Notes: a model not told the origin generated them from the sequence alone. A DNA stretch of 64,000 nt from Catonia carolina (GCA_035578175.1 JAQMRL010000003.1:108302969-108366968); one strand, 5' to 3'. Positions 23,255-35,992 are shown, numbered from the stretch's first letter. Translations and numbers: made by a program.

Positions 23255-24255
23255 ATATGGCAATTTCTTGGGAACTCATTCTATAGCTAAACATAAGAAA
23301 AAAAGTTCGTATGAACATATGCCTGACAACGCTTACTTAGCGATTCACGGCTAGTGAAAAATTTCACCTAGAACCTGTACCCTCGGTGAAGTAAGGCCGT
23401 ATAAAAATAATAAACGTAGTTACAAAGTTACAAACACAAATTGTTTCTTATGTTTCTTAATTTGTAAAATTAAATAAAATTGGTTCCAGAGCTGTAGATG
23501 CAATAGGACAACTTTTAGAGATATCTTACATAAAACACAAGAATGGGTGCAAAGAAATAACACATTTTTGTGTTTAACGTAAGATTACTTCCATAAATGG
23601 TAAATAAAGGTGTATTTTTACTAAAAAAAATTTGTAGAAATTTAATTCTGAAAAGATTCATGTGAATTACTCAGAAAAAAATGAATCATTTATCAGCTGT
23701 TACTCCCAACCTAAAGTATATTAGTTAATATTTTTTGCAGTTAAGAGTGTGCGTTTTATGTGCGTCTGTTTTGATTTTAAATAAAGCGAAATTTCAATAT
23801 CTATTACTCAGTTTCTCCTGAGTAATTCCCATGAATCTCTTCAAAATTATATTTTTTACAAATTTATTTAAGAAAAAATACACCTTTATGTAACTTTTAT
23901 GGAAGTAATCTTAACGTTAAACACAAAAATATATTGTTTCTTTGCACCAATTCTTGTGTTTTATGTAAGATATCTCTGAAAGTATTACATTTACACCTCT
24001 GGAACCGTTTTTATTCAATTTTTCAGTTTAAAACATTATAAGAAAAAAAAGTATTTGTATTTTTGTAAGTACCTTTAACATTTTTATACGGCCTTACTTC
24101 ACTGAGGGTACAGAGTTCTAGGTGAAATTTTTCACTAGCCGTAACTCGCTAAGTAAGCGTTTTCAGGCATTTATGTTTATATGTACTTTTTTCCTTATTT
24201 TTAGCTATAGAATGAGATCCCAAGAGATTGCTGTATAGTTTTGAATCACCCCTAT
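23255..24255. mobile_element. Palindromic DNA element with arms of about 410 bp
   Basis: The left arm (about 23255-23670) and right arm (about 23820-24237) are inverted copies, e.g. CTTGGGAACTCATTCTATAG against CTATAGAATGAGATCCCAAG and ACTTCACTGAGGGTACAGAG against its partner near 23390. The right end finishes TTTTGAATCACCCC, the terminal motif of the mariner-type element at 13952; the left end has lost it. No coding potential is visible. Confidence 0.65.
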
Positions 24256-24604
24256 ACATTTCACACTTATATCAGAGAACTTGTTTTAGTGTACCGTTTT
24301 AAACAAAATGCAACACCAACATTTACAATCTGAAACCAAGTTCGAGATAAACAAGGAACAAAGGAAATACGCCTATTTAAGGTTTAGAATATTGTTTATA
24401 AGTCTCTTTTATAAGTTTAAATTCAATATACAATCGAATCTCTTTTACTCAATAATTCGGATATATACTTTATCTCCTAGCATATATATCCTTAACTCAA
24501 AGAGTTTTTACGGCCATTTTTATTGTAACGAAAAATAGTGTGTTGAGATGATGCAATAGTTTTGTATACTGGCACAAAAACACAAACATTTGTTAATAAT
24601 TTGT

Positions 24605-25060
24605 TTCCACTTTTATGCGATCTTCTCAAAAACGGCTCTTACTTTTTTTGAAAACGTAAGCCTCATCACGTAAACGCATCATTAACTACATTTTGTACAC
24701 TCTACAAGATAGGGTGGGCGCTGTAACTGCTGAAATTCTTGGAGGGCCTGTGCTCTCGTAGGAAACATTATTTTTTTAATATTTCTGCCATCATATCCAT
24801 TGTAGGGCAATAGTGTAATTAAAATTGTCAAAAATTTAATAACCAACATTTTTTACTTCAACAAATTTCTCTTTAGAAAGCCCAGTTTAGAATCATTTGG
24901 AAATTTTCCGTGTTTTAAATCCAGACTTTCATTTTGCACATTTCTGTTATGATTAAAATTATATTGAGGTTTTCAGTTAACATTATTTACTCATGAATGA
25001 ACATAGAGTGCATTTTTCATTATTTGGCAGAACAAGGAGCATGAGTATTTCACAACAGAT
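24605..25060 (-). mobile_element. Helitron2-like element, 5' half, in duplicon unit 1
   Basis: Reverse match to the 46156 element, ending GAGTATTTCACAACAGAT. The same fragment recurs at 42065-42424, so it was there before the duplication. Confidence 0.5.
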
Positions 25061-25507
25061 TTTTTTAACAATACATAGAAATCGTAACTCTGAGAAAGCA
25101 ATGAAGCCTAAATTATGCATGAGCAAAATAATTGCAGGATATGGGAAAAGATTAAATAAAGGAAACAATTAAACCTAATTGTCACTGAAGATTTATTAAT
25201 TCCACAAATTAGGAATCTTTTTCATCATTTAATAACAAGGTTTATTAAATATTTGTTAAAATGCTAGAAATAATAAACAATGTAATTAAAAATTAAGATG
25301 CAATCATTAAGGAAGAAGTAGCTTACTTTTAAAAGTTTCATAATGTTATATTATATAATATCGTATATTGTCTCGTGCGTTAAACTGTTTAGAAAAACAA
25401 TTGGCGTTTCCTAAAACTGCTGGATAAAATCTCATGGCGTCAGGAAATTGTATCGGACCTGTGAAATGGCCCAAAAACACATTTTCAATCATTATCATCA
25501 AAAAATA

Positions 25508-25750
25508 AAATTTTATTGGGCTACTTCATTTGAATAACAAACAATAGGTATTAAAAACATTGCTTAAGTAATAATTGCAAAATTGATTAGTCACGACGAA
25601 TTAAGTAATTTGTATTTCTTCATTAATTTATCACTAATTAAATTTATTCGTTTATTGTTACACATTAACAGAAAGTAATTTCGAAATTTATGGTTAAAAC
25701 CCGAATCGGATACAAAATAAGAACATTTCAAATAAGTTTAAATAATAAAC
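25508..25750 (+). repeat. Single 248-bp-type unit upstream of Kazal-like copy 1
   Basis: One unit (GGGCTACTTCATTTGA start near 25518, CCCGAATCGGATACAAAAT near 25700) ends about 70 bp before the TATA box. Confidence 0.75.
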
Positions 25751-25814
25751 GATAATTAACTTAAATTTTTTAATTTCATTAAAAGGAGTAAACTTGATTT
25801 TACGAGTAGATCAG

Positions 25815-25926
25815 TTACCTATATAAGGCTGCATTGACAGATTGGAAATACATTCAATCCTTCTATTACTAGAAAGCGAAACTGATCTGTTTGAGGAAAA
25901 AATCAAAATCACTTGCTACGATCAAA
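25815..25926 (+). promoter_or_regulatory. TATA promoter and 5' UTR of Kazal-like copy 1
   Basis: A TATATAAGGCT box is at about 25820-25830, and CATTCAATCC, a plausible start region, follows about 30 bp later at 25851. The ATG is 74 bp downstream of that. The same arrangement with near-identical bases precedes copy 2, so it is conserved between paralogues. The start point itself is inferred. Confidence 0.6.
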
Positions 25927-28900
25927 ATGGCCAATTTGATGAACTGTTCAATTATTTGTAAAGGTAATTACTTTATCTAAAGTTTAGTCGTAGTTTTTAG
26001 TCATCTAAATTAAACATTTTTAAAAAACAGTTTCACGCATTTCTTAGTTCTTTTACAGCATTAGAAGATGCCAAGAGGACGTTAACGCAGTCGGCATGTT
26101 GGCATAGGTGCGCTGTAGTAAATGTTGTTTCATTGCTTAGTTCCATACACCTTAAATCTACTTAACTTAATGTGTGTACGTTGGAATCTATTCAATTCAG
26201 AACAATAAGAAACCCCATGAGATGAGGATGATATGTATGCAGTGTAAATGAGGTGTATTATTGTACAGACTCAGGTCGACCATTCCTGAGAGAGTATGGT
26301 TAATTGAACCCCAACCATCAAGGTACACCGGTAACCACTGTCTAGCATTCAAATCCGTACAAAAGTAACTAACTGTACTAGGATTTGAAACAGGAACCAT
26401 CGTCTCCGAAAATCAGCTGTGTAACAGCTGATTTTGGCGAAATCTTAAATGGGAAATTATTTTTAATATCGACTGTCGATACAGGGTATTTAAAAAAGAT
26501 CCAATTCAATTTGTAATTAACTAAAATGTCGTACAAAATATCGTATGAATTAAATACTTATTTAAATTTTTGTTGTAATTTGAATAAATAATATTCATAC
26601 TATAAATATAAATAAACATTTATAGCATTATAACAGATGTTCTAAATAGTTCTCTGTGACTGAATGGCATTTCGTATAAGTTTTTCAACATTTTAAGCCA
26701 CTTTTCCTAATCGTTCCCTATCAATATTAGAAATCGAAAGTACACTTTTTGAATTCATTATTAACGTGTAAACGGATTGTATTTAAAAATACTGTAAATA
26801 CTCCTGCAAGAAACAGTTTGCATGTGTATGATTACGGGATCGTTTATAACACAACCCTTTGGATATGAAACAGTAGGCAAATGACGAGTCCGTAAAAAGT
26901 CTAGCGTGTCATCGGAAGTAAGGAAATTTGCATTGTAGCCCTTCCCCACTCAGTCCAGTTCGTACAAATGTAACTTAGCAATAAACAAATGAATTTATTC
27001 TCAGTAGGAATGGTACATCGTCAAGTACTTCCACCATCACTTACCGAAGAAATGTGATGTTACGACTTTGTAAACTTCCAGTCTCGCAGAATTTATGTAT
27101 TAAAACCAATGCTGTCTACTGATTTGTAAGAGTAGAATTAAAAAATATTAACTAAAAATAATGATCTTATATCGGTTGTTTAAAGCAAAGCAAGGTAAAA
27201 AATAAATATTTCCAGTCTCATGGAATTTATTTATTAATATAAGATTATTTTTTGTAACTTATTTACACGGATTAAATTTTTCCCGTTTCTTATACTTACA
27301 GCAATTTGAATATTTTTCTTTCTCGTAACACACTAAAAAAACAGGCTTTGTCCTTTTCAGTCACCTAACTTACTGTTGGATTTTATGTGTCCAAAAGTTG
27401 AAAAACATTACTTTTGTAAATTCCACGAAGGCATCAACCTGATCGGGACACTTACACACTTCTTCAGCTACTGAATTTACTTGCAACTCAAGGTGGATGT
27501 CACTCAGCCGGGTCTATTATCAGACATTTACTATGTTCTTTGGCCGTTTGCTTTTAAATTTTGTAATAGGATTTCAATAATTGTATTGGTTTGGGCATAC
27601 GTCCATATCAGTTTTAGCACTTGCAACGATCGACAGGTTAGAGTCTAACCGGGAAGCCAATAATTTTCTTGTACTGTATTTGAATTCTTTCTTCTTTTTA
27701 TTTCTCATGAGTTTGCTATCTAGGTTTACCCCAAAATCGTCTGCTGTATAGAGGAAACTTATATTTCAGAAAATAGCGAATTGAATTACAATTGTGTTGC
27801 ATCTAAATGTATCTTAATAAAGACAATTCAAATGTTTCAACTAACCTAATAGTGAACGAAATTTTTTGTTTTTTCTTCAGGGTTACTTGTGGCAGTTTTG
27901 TTGATTATGATACTGAGCTTCTCAAACTGTGAAGAAAAGGTATCAGGGTTAAATCAGGAAGGGTGTTACCATGCAGATCCAGCGATATGTAGAACATTAT
28001 GCAATACTACTGTTCTAGTTTTGGGATTTGATCGCAAGATCGGCGCTTATCAAACTTATCATAATATAACTACCTTCTGTGACACATCAGATAAAGATAT
28101 TAGTAAGTAAACTTCACATTAATAATATATTCAATATAAGTAACGAAATATGTTTGTAATAATTTTACAAAAGATATTTAGTACGATTAAACAAAATATC
28201 AATTATTATGTTTCTCTCTCTCTCCCGTGTAAGGCCAATCGTTGTTAGAGCGTCTCAGACCGATCTTATGTCCCACGTGAAATATTTTGCGTTTCGTAGA
28301 GCGGATAAATGCGGACATATTACAGGTATACTGCTAGAGATGAAACGCAGTAGTGCATTTGTTATTTCGTTACTCTGAAGAAAATTTATCAAACCGAGTT
28401 AACGGTCGATTTGACCCTGTAAAAGACGTCAATTTTGTGTTACGAATTTTTTATGTACGGGAAAAACCAAGTAAATTAAATCAATGTATAATTTTAGTGA
28501 ATCGAACCACGGCATGTTATTAGTGTAATAGTGTTCAATTTCTATATGTACATTTGTTAGTTTTTTTAACAAAATGACCCGCCTAATGTTTTTAAATTCT
28601 TCCGTATTGGTCGTAAGTACATGATGTAGGCTTAGGATGCCAGTATATTAATATTGTGATCGTTATTTTAACCACGAATTGCGTCACTTTTGTTGGATCT
28701 GCTCCAAAAGTATGCAATAAGTCACCAGTTGTACTTCTGCAATGTACTGTGCCTATATGTACTTCTATTATAGCAAATTGAAACTAATTTGTTACATATA
28801 ATTCGCTAATCTATGTCAAAACTACGATCTTTAGTGTGAATTAGTGGTGAATTACAAAATTATATTTTGTAACCAAATGAGCTCACGTAGTGCAATCGTA

Positions 28901-29312
28901 ATTTGCGAGTGCCGGTTTTCGTAATAATTGATCATTGAACTTGATTAGTTTTTTTAATAAATACTTATCTGAAGTTCCAAAGGAAAATTTATAATATGTT
29001 ACTAATAACAAAATTCATAAATTATAATAAATAATTTATATTATACTTCTTTTTGGTTATAATTACCTATAATTAAATTCTTGACCTTCAACCTAACATA
29101 TTATTTATGACAAAAAAGATCATTTTCTTGTCACAAAATTTGTTAAACAATAACAGCGTACAGAAGAGCAGCAGTAAAGATTTGATATTAGGAAGAACAT
29201 TAGTTCGTATACCGAATAATGTTTTATGATATAATTTTATGCTTTTGAAACCATCATCATGTATATTTCTTCTTTTGCAGATTTACTTTTTTGCGACTGC
29301 GGTCCTTGTTAA
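25927..29312 (+). CDS. Secreted Kazal-like cysteine-rich peptide, copy 1 (three exons)
   Basis: Three exons, 25927-25963, 27881-28102 and 29281-29312, join in phase to a 96-residue protein. Donors are GTAATT and GTAAGT; both acceptors follow T-rich tracts ending in CAG. Exon 1 plus the start of exon 2 give a hydrophobic signal peptide of about 28 residues (core LLVAVLLIMILSF), so secretion is expected. The mature part has the spacing of an atypical Kazal domain: C-x7-C-x3-C, then GFD, a Tyr-Thr-Tyr stretch, FC, LLFC and a terminal CxCGPC. Kazal domains inhibit serine proteases; single-domain, vasotab-like forms occur in insect saliva and venom, so an extracellular inhibitor or salivary role is inferred. 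The cysteine of the usual PVCG motif is leucine here (VLVLG), unlike copy 2. Exons and splice phases match copy 2 at 35751, which supports the model. AATAAA is at 29382. Transcript evidence is lacking. Confidence 0.72.
25964..27880 (+). other. Intron 1 of Kazal-like copy 1
   Basis: Begins GTAATT and ends TTTTCTTCAG. It aligns by eye with intron 1 of copy 2 except for a SINE-like insertion near 26150-26440 here and an RTE insertion there. I see no gene inside it; the open frames at 26197 and 26761 lie in repeat or intron DNA. Confidence 0.6.
26150..26440 (-). repeat. SINE-like insertion in intron 1 of copy 1
   Basis: This stretch has no counterpart in intron 1 of copy 2, where flanking bases continue directly. 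On the - strand it has a moderately GC-rich, tRNA-SINE-like texture. It contains an inverted CAGCTG-type palindrome near 26414-26432. Family and exact ends are uncertain. Confidence 0.35.
28103..29280 (+). other. Intron 2 of Kazal-like copy 1
   Basis: Begins GTAAGT and ends TTCTTTTGCAG. It aligns with intron 2 of copy 2 (39038-40210) along most of its length and holds no recognisable gene or repeat. Confidence 0.6.
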
Positions 29313-29769
29313 TATTTTACACCAGTTGATAATAGAAACAAACTTTATTAAATGTCATGAAAATATTTAGTGTGGTGGTCAAATAAAGTTTTCTGAAGAT
29401 TGCTGAAAATGTTGAATATTTTTATTTTTAACCTCTATCCAAGCAATTAATCCACAGTAACTACGATCGCTAATATATTAGCTACCTTAAACCAGTGTGT
29501 TAATCGAATATTTAATTATTATAACACAAAAAAAGTAAGGCATTGCACAAAATTAATTTTTTAGTAAGTGAACTAGTGACTTAAAGACACATATCAGAAC
29601 CTGCAATACCTTTACGTTAAAAATTAACCCAAGCTAAGGACGATATGGCTTGAAGTACGAAAAAGTCTACTCAGTTTAACATAAAATCTGCTGAAACACG
29701 TCACACAACCTTTTCATTATGAACGGGTGATTCTGCCCGACCATTTCTCTTCAATTCACCCATACCGTC

Positions 29770-30215
29770 AGCTATATATGTGAGGTATTTGGGCCTTTAC
29801 TTTGACAGGCGATTAACATGGGACCCTCATATGTGTATGTTGAAAAAAGCACCCTGGATGATAGATTTTAGGAGTTACACAAATTGATGTCTCGACGATC
29901 GTTACTTTTAACCAATCAGATACTTACGTCATACAAGTCCCTTTTTTAGGTTTATTAGGTTGCACACGGTCAAACGCATGGGTGTGCTACACCCTTAGTG
30001 TTAACTCGGATTCGTTGGTTTTTATCGATGTCGTTACGGATAATACTTAATGCACGCTCATACGTGTCTAACACTATATTACATAACGACCTTAACAACC
30101 CCCTTGTAACAGTCGTTCTTATTCAACTTTATCGAAACTTCCACAACATACTTATCGGTCATCCAAATGAACTGATACGTACACAATGTACCATCAGGTT
30201 ATGAAAACAAATTAA
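29770..30215 (+). pseudogene. Jockey-type reverse transcriptase C-terminal fossil (downstream of copy 1)
   Basis: Broken frames show Jockey C-terminal wording: YLGLYFDRRLTWDPH near 29790, then NARSYVSNTILHNDL and FHNILIGHPNELI at 30050-30170. Several frame changes make it inactive. Shorter relatives lie downstream of copy 2 (about 40660-40900) and inverted near copy 3 (about 62830-63080), so it was inserted before the genes were duplicated. About 170 bp present here is missing from both other copies. Confidence 0.6.
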
Positions 30216-32384
30216 AGATAACAGCTGGAAAATGGAAAGATTGACTCACTATTACAGAACTTCCATTCCAGAACGTTTAATTCTTGAGATGAGTTAAAAC
30301 CAAAAACCAACTTTACTATACACTGAGACTACGTGGTAGAACAAAAAAATAAAACAGAAATTGTATACTGTAAAAATTTTTTTTTTATCTACGAGTATAT
30401 AATAAAAACTAAACACTAATAACAAAAAAAATCGAGTTTAAAATATTACTGACTTCAAACGTTTATAACAAAATGAAAGTGGTACCACACCAATGATAAT
30501 AATAACAAAAATAGTCACAGTAAAACTAAAGTATAAATCGTAAGAAAAAAATCTCAAAACAAATTAATTATCTTCAAAGTTATACATAAATTCTTTTTCA
30601 ACATAACGTCGTTAAATATTTATGTTTTAACATTTTGGTTTGGGTCCACCCAGAAGTATTTTCTGCATGATAAAAAAACAAGTACAATTTTATTAATAAT
30701 CATCAAGAAACATGGATAATTTTACCTCCACAACGCGCCTTCAACCTATTCCCCTTTAATCAAAATTTTCTTACCTAATCATAGTTTTTGCTATCAATTG
30801 CTATTCATAAACTTACAAGTTATATAAATTTAAAACTAACCATTTTTTATTCTTTGGTTCCTCTAAAATAAAAACAATTTTGAACAACTCTAAATATAAA
30901 ATTTACAAAGGGAAAGAAACCTACTAGTATTCAACATCAAAGCACTATTACGTACTCGACAATAAAACTACCAAACAAGCTTAGAATTGAGATTTCTCAT
31001 TTCCTTTTAGTGAAGAATTAAATCTGAAGAAGACAAATGTTATACGTTACAACTATTCGCCCTGCATTTTTACTGACAACATCCAAAGAAGGTCAAGGAG
31101 AAAGTGGAGCAGGGATCTCCTGTTTTAGAAACGGTTAAGGTTTTTATTTACCTATTTAATTAGTCGATTGCCTTAGTAAGATGCAACTAAAGAACATGTC
31201 GGAGACCTGTCAGTGGATGGTGCTCTCCATGTACGTCACTCAAGTCATTTCATTCATTATTTCACCCTGCATTATATACACTGGTTGTTCATTTTCTACC
31301 TATTAGTAATTTAATTAATGAAATTAATAAAAAAATGTATAAATGGAGGAATTTGTGCAACTGGAAGCGGTTGTTAATAGCAACAAACCAGTCGGAATGG
31401 TGCAACAAGTAATTGTTTTAAAAATTTGGGCTAAGAAATATCAAAATGTTGCTTCGATCATTGAAGTTAATATGATTTTTGCGAACGAGAGACTTATCCA
31501 CGGAAAAGTAGTCACGATTGTTACATGTAATCGTTACTTAAATTTAGTAGCTAGTAAAATTACACGGTAATACATATTTCAAACAAAATTAAACGTTAAA
31601 AATGATTCCAGATTAAAATTAGTCATTAATGTATATTTTGAGAATAGCGTCGCCGAACCGATACAGGTGTTATTTTATTCTTCGGATATAATATTTGGAT
31701 GAAAATACCTTTAAATATGTCAATCGGCAGGGTACTCACACGTTGATGGTATTTCAGAATTGGTTTTAACCATACAGAAGTATCATTTTATTCGTTCTTA
31801 TACGAATGGCAGTAACGAAGTCAGTCCAAATAAATTAGGTTCGTGTGACGGTTATCTTATTTCTGGTTCGTTTTAATATCAGCAACATTTCAAATTATGG
31901 TACATAATTCACTCGAGATGATGCATTTAAAAGATGGTTCATTGACCGTTAGAGAAATCAGGAAACTCGTTTTTCCTGCCGTGTATTAACTTTTATGGAC
32001 AAATGACATACTATTCAGAGTGTCTTTAAACGACCTAAAATCTAAACACTATGTAGTTTTTGTCTAACAGCTGAAAATAAAGAAATATATCCATGGAAAC
32101 ATGAATGTACAGTAACGCTTCTTTAGCGAGACGATGTGGGAGGCAAATCATTTTGCTTGGAGTTCAGTTATCCCGGTTAAATGAGGCAATATTCAAATGT
32201 TTGCCACCATAATTATTTATAAAGCAAACTTAGTGAAACCTCAAGGTTTCTAACGTAAAAAATGTATATTTTATTTAAAAAATGTCCCATGACTTCAAAT
32301 CCTTCGTTTCTTAAGATATCTACGGAAAAAAATAGTTGTTTAAACTGAAATGACTTTATTAATATTTTTGCAACCTTTAACTCA
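30216..32384. other. Duplicon DNA downstream of Kazal-like copy 1
   Basis: Bases 30470-30680 match 41600-41840 and, inverted, 62290-62620. Bases 32018-32260 match 11578-11825. The 75-residue frame at 31343 has no recognisable domain. Confidence 0.5.
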
Positions 32385-32665
32385 ATTTTTAAGCACGGAT
32401 GCCGCACTGCGGCTCTAAACTCTTAAGAGGTCAAGCACGGCCAAACAGCAGCTACGCTCGTCACCCTCGCATGTGGGTTTACACTTCCTAATGCCGTATA
32501 TAGCTAAAATTTGCCGTGCAATGCCAGTAAAAGTAAAATTACAGTCGTAATATGTGATTTGTCCGGTTTACAAAGTCGTCTGCATATCCTACACCGTAAT
32601 GTACTGGTCAGCTAAACGCTGAGTCACAGGTTCGACTCCTGGTTTGACATGTTTTTAACAAAATA
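32385..32665 (+). repeat. SINE-C: tRNA-like short interspersed repeat
   Basis: About 280 bp. The right part ends with an internal-promoter-like B box (GGTTCGACTCC near 32630) and an A box-like TGGTCAGCTAAACG upstream. Relatives are at 11925, 41890 and 61975. Three of the four lie at the same place in the gene duplicons. Confidence 0.5.
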
Positions 32666-33026
32666 TGAAATTTTTTATTTTTCAAAATTATTTTTTAAAA
32701 TGATACGGACTGCGGCTAAACGTTATAAAATATCTCTGGATATCTAAAATGCGATGATTGATTGAAACATTCTTATCACCACAACAGTTTCTTGAACAAA
32801 GTAATTACTGTACTAGACTGTACATAAATAACTCTATTGTAGCGATTATACGTAAGAAATACTGATTTTACTTGAATTCAAATCAGAGATGTATGTTAAT
32901 ATAGGGAGTCTCCTTTTAAACTATTATTTATTACAAATTCAATAAACCTGCTTCTTATATCAAGCCACAGGTACAAATATATTTTCCGTAACTGTACATT
33001 TATTTTATTCTATAAAGCAGAAACCT

Positions 33027-33411
33027 GCCCATAACAGACAGGCGGAATGTCAAACTATTTAAACTCAAGCTGTTCGTTGCAGGGCTAAAATAAAAATTTC
33101 CGTTTCTTATCACATGGTCAACCAATTAAATGACTGAATAATTGCAAGACAGAAGAGGTAGAGGTGTAAAAGACACTATTCAGAGTTATCTCCATTGAAA
33201 GTAATGAATATTTCACACAGCTAGACCCTGTAATGAATGACAGTGTCATTTGCAGAGTGGAAAATAATTATGTGCTTTTCAGAGGGCCCGGCATGCTGAT
33301 AAGCGTACTTCCCAACTCAGTAAAGAAGGCGTGGTAAACCACTTCACTCCTCGATTTACTTAGTAAAACCTCTACAGATTCAAACCAACCTTCTGGCTGA
33401 TGACCTAAACA
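33027..33411 (-). repeat. SINE-A copy
   Basis: Nearly full length, from TGCCCATAACAGACAGG to GACCTAAACAACA. It lies between duplicon unit 1 and the LINE fragment at 34078. Confidence 0.7.
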
Positions 33412-34077
33412 ACAACTAGGCAGTAACAGTCTTCGTGTTAGATTAATACAATTTTATTTTTCGTACTAATACGATTATTAACAATGAAGTATATCTGTTT
33501 ATATTTTAACACAAACATAGACAAATACCTAAAAAAAATCGTAAAATAAATAGTCCAGGAAATTATGTAAGAAATGTAAGTGTTCAGTACTTTTCAACCA
33601 ATTTTTACAAAAGACAGTCAAAATTTTCTGTAGTGTTGTGTTATATTTTAAAACCATTAGTGTAGACCATGCCCCCTTACAATATACATGACCATAGAAA
33701 CTCTTTAATTATATTTAATTTTGCAGGTGAATAAAGGTGCATATTTGTTTTAAAGATTTCTTGAGTTTCGGTAGTAGGCGTGCATTGAATGTGAACTTAT
33801 ATGATAGAGCAAAAATATGCAAAGATTTAACAACCAAACTTTGATATGATACGCATCAATAATATCCAAACATTTCATACTTACACAATGAACCAATAAA
33901 TTTCACAATCTTCATGCAATCTCTAGCTGACCCCTGATACCCTAGGAAGAAATTAAATTCGCACATTTAAGCTTTAGGATATTGTTTATACGTATCGTGT
34001 TGAAGTTTGATTGTCAAAAATCAGCATTATTTTGCTTTTTCATAAAAGTTTAACTTGAGTATCTGGACAATAGTAAA
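33412..34077. other. No gene or repeat recognised
   Basis: AT-rich spacer between a SINE-A copy and the LINE fragment. Confidence 0.45.
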
Positions 34078-35090
34078 ATGTTTAATACTTTGAAAAGGCG
34101 AGGAATTAAATTCATAGAAAATAAAGTTACCTACGGTGTATTAGAATCAAACAGCAGTTTTCGAATTTATATTTATGGGTACGAAAAAAAGCCTGCGGTA
34201 GGAATAAGTGTACGACAAGGGTGTTCATTGTCACCACTACTTTTTAAGTTGTATAGAAGTTTGGTCGCACTGGCGTAGTTGGTAATGTGCTCACCTCTCA
34301 TCATGCGGTCTTGGGTTCGAATCCCATTCAGGTACGGTACATTTTAATACGTTACAAAAAATCATTTTATCTTTCACCGTTTGCATCAGCAGTAATTGCA
34401 TAACAGTCGGACGTTTAACTAAAAAAGTGTATATAGAAGAGAACATAAATTGTAGTGAAAATAAAAATTTAAAACAGGAATAAAAATTAAAGGAGAAACA
34501 ATAAAAATGCTGAGATTTGCCGATGATATAGTAGTATTAGCCTAGACAAAGAAAGAGCTAAAATATATCTTAAATGAAATGTATGGGATCATAAAAATGG
34601 AAAACTTAATGAAAATATAAAAACAAAACGAACGTGTTGTGCAGCAGCAAGAGTTGTTTAGAAGAGATGGAAAATTTAAAACTAAGCAACAAAAACATAC
34701 AGGAAATTGGGGGATTTTCCTATCTACGGAGTAAAATAACAATGGATAGTAGAACCACAAGTGATTTCAAAAGTAGGATTGCTCAAGCTACAAAGGCCTC
34801 TGAAATTAAAAACAGCTTACTGACTACAAACATTGGTTTAAAGATCAGGAAAAATTTCGTAAAAACCATGTTTGGATTGTAACATTATACGGGAGTGAAA
34901 CGTGGGTGTAAAGAGAAATGTAGAAGTGAAGAGAATGGAAGCTTTTGAAATGTGGTGTCATAGGAAAATGTTAAGAAGAGGTGGGTGGTCAAGATAAGTA
35001 ATTTAGAAGTTCTTAAGCGAGTGGATGAATAAAGTTGTACATGGAGGTATATGACGAGAATAACGGATATGAGAGTGGGGCATTTTATCT
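34078..35090 (+). pseudogene. LINE reverse transcriptase fragment with SINE-B insertion
   Basis: Reads GISVRQGCSLSPLLFKLY (34201-34254), is broken by SINE-B (34261-34426), and resumes with LRFADDIVVLA near 34510-34545, the catalytic site. It continues IQEIGGFSYLRSKITMDS and RIAQATKASEIK up to 34880. Multiple stops. Same family as the fragment at 12228, which lacks the catalytic part. Confidence 0.75.
34261..34426 (+). repeat. SINE-B: tRNA-derived SINE inserted in a LINE fragment
   Basis: Begins with a tRNA-like head: GGCGTAGTTGGTAA as A box and GGGTTCGAATCCC as B box (34313-34325). A body with CAGTCGGACGTTTAACT and an A tail follow. It interrupts the LINE remnant 34078-35090; flanks GTTGTATAGAAG and GTGTATATAGAAG look like a worn target duplication. 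Confidence 0.75.
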
Positions 35091-35595
35091 TAATGAGCTA
35101 CTTTATTTGAAGAACAAGCAATAGATATTAAAACACATTTTTCAAGTAACAATTAATTGTAAATTGATTAGTAACGATCAATTAAGTATTTTGTATCTCT
35201 TCATTAATTTATGACAAATCAAATTTATTCGTTAATTGTTAAACATTAACAGAAAGTAATACTGAAATTTATGGTTAAAGCCCGAATCAGATACAAAATA
35301 CAAAAAAAAACTTTTCATCCTTAATAATCAAAAAATAAAATTGTAATGGGGTACTTTATTTGAATAACGAACAATAGGTATTAAAACAAATTTCTAAAGT
35401 AATGATTGCAAATTGATTATTCACGATCAATGAAATATTTTTTATTTCTTTATTAATTTATGACCAATCAAATTAATTCGTTTATTGTTACACATTAATA
35501 GAAAGTAATCCAAATATTTATGGTTAACACCCGAATCAGATACAAAATACGTTTATTTTAAATAAGTTTAAATAATATAACGACAGTTGACTTAA
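35091..35595 (+). repeat. Two 248-bp-type units upstream of Kazal-like copy 2
   Basis: Two adjacent units start near 35092 and 35344. They match the array at 42875 and end about 55 bp before the TATA box of copy 2. Confidence 0.8.
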
Positions 35596-35644
35596 TTTTT
35601 TTTCATTTCATTAAAGGGAAAAATTGTCTTTACGAGTAGATTAG

Positions 35645-35750
35645 TTACCTATATAAGGCTGGATAGGCAGAATGGAAGTTCATTCAATCCTTCTAGTACT
35701 AGAAAGCAGAACTGATCTGTTCGAGGAAGAAATCACTTGTGACGATCAAA
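35645..35750 (+). promoter_or_regulatory. TATA promoter and 5' UTR of Kazal-like copy 2
   Basis: The box CTATATAAGGCTG is at 35650-35662, with CATTCAATCC at 35681 as likely start region, 70 bp before the ATG. It matches the copy 1 promoter almost base for base, while the DNA upstream has diverged in repeat number. Confidence 0.6.
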
Positions 35751-35951
35751 ATGGCCAATTTGATGAACCGGCTTAGTATTTGTAAAGGTAATTACTTCAT
35801 CTAATGTTTAGTCATAGTTTTCAATCATTTAATTTTAACATATTTTGAAAAAAAACCGGAAATACGCATTTTTCACATCTTTTAAGATGCCAAGAGGAGC
35901 TTAATGCAGTCGAAATGTTTGGTATCGATTTTATTTAGTTTAAAATAATAT

Positions 35952-35992
<41 letters not shown>

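Noticed and set aside
34261..34335. tRNA gene
   Set aside because: A and B boxes are present, but the same sequence recurs at 60016, 5078 and 45850 with a shared non-tRNA body and A tail, so it is a SINE head.
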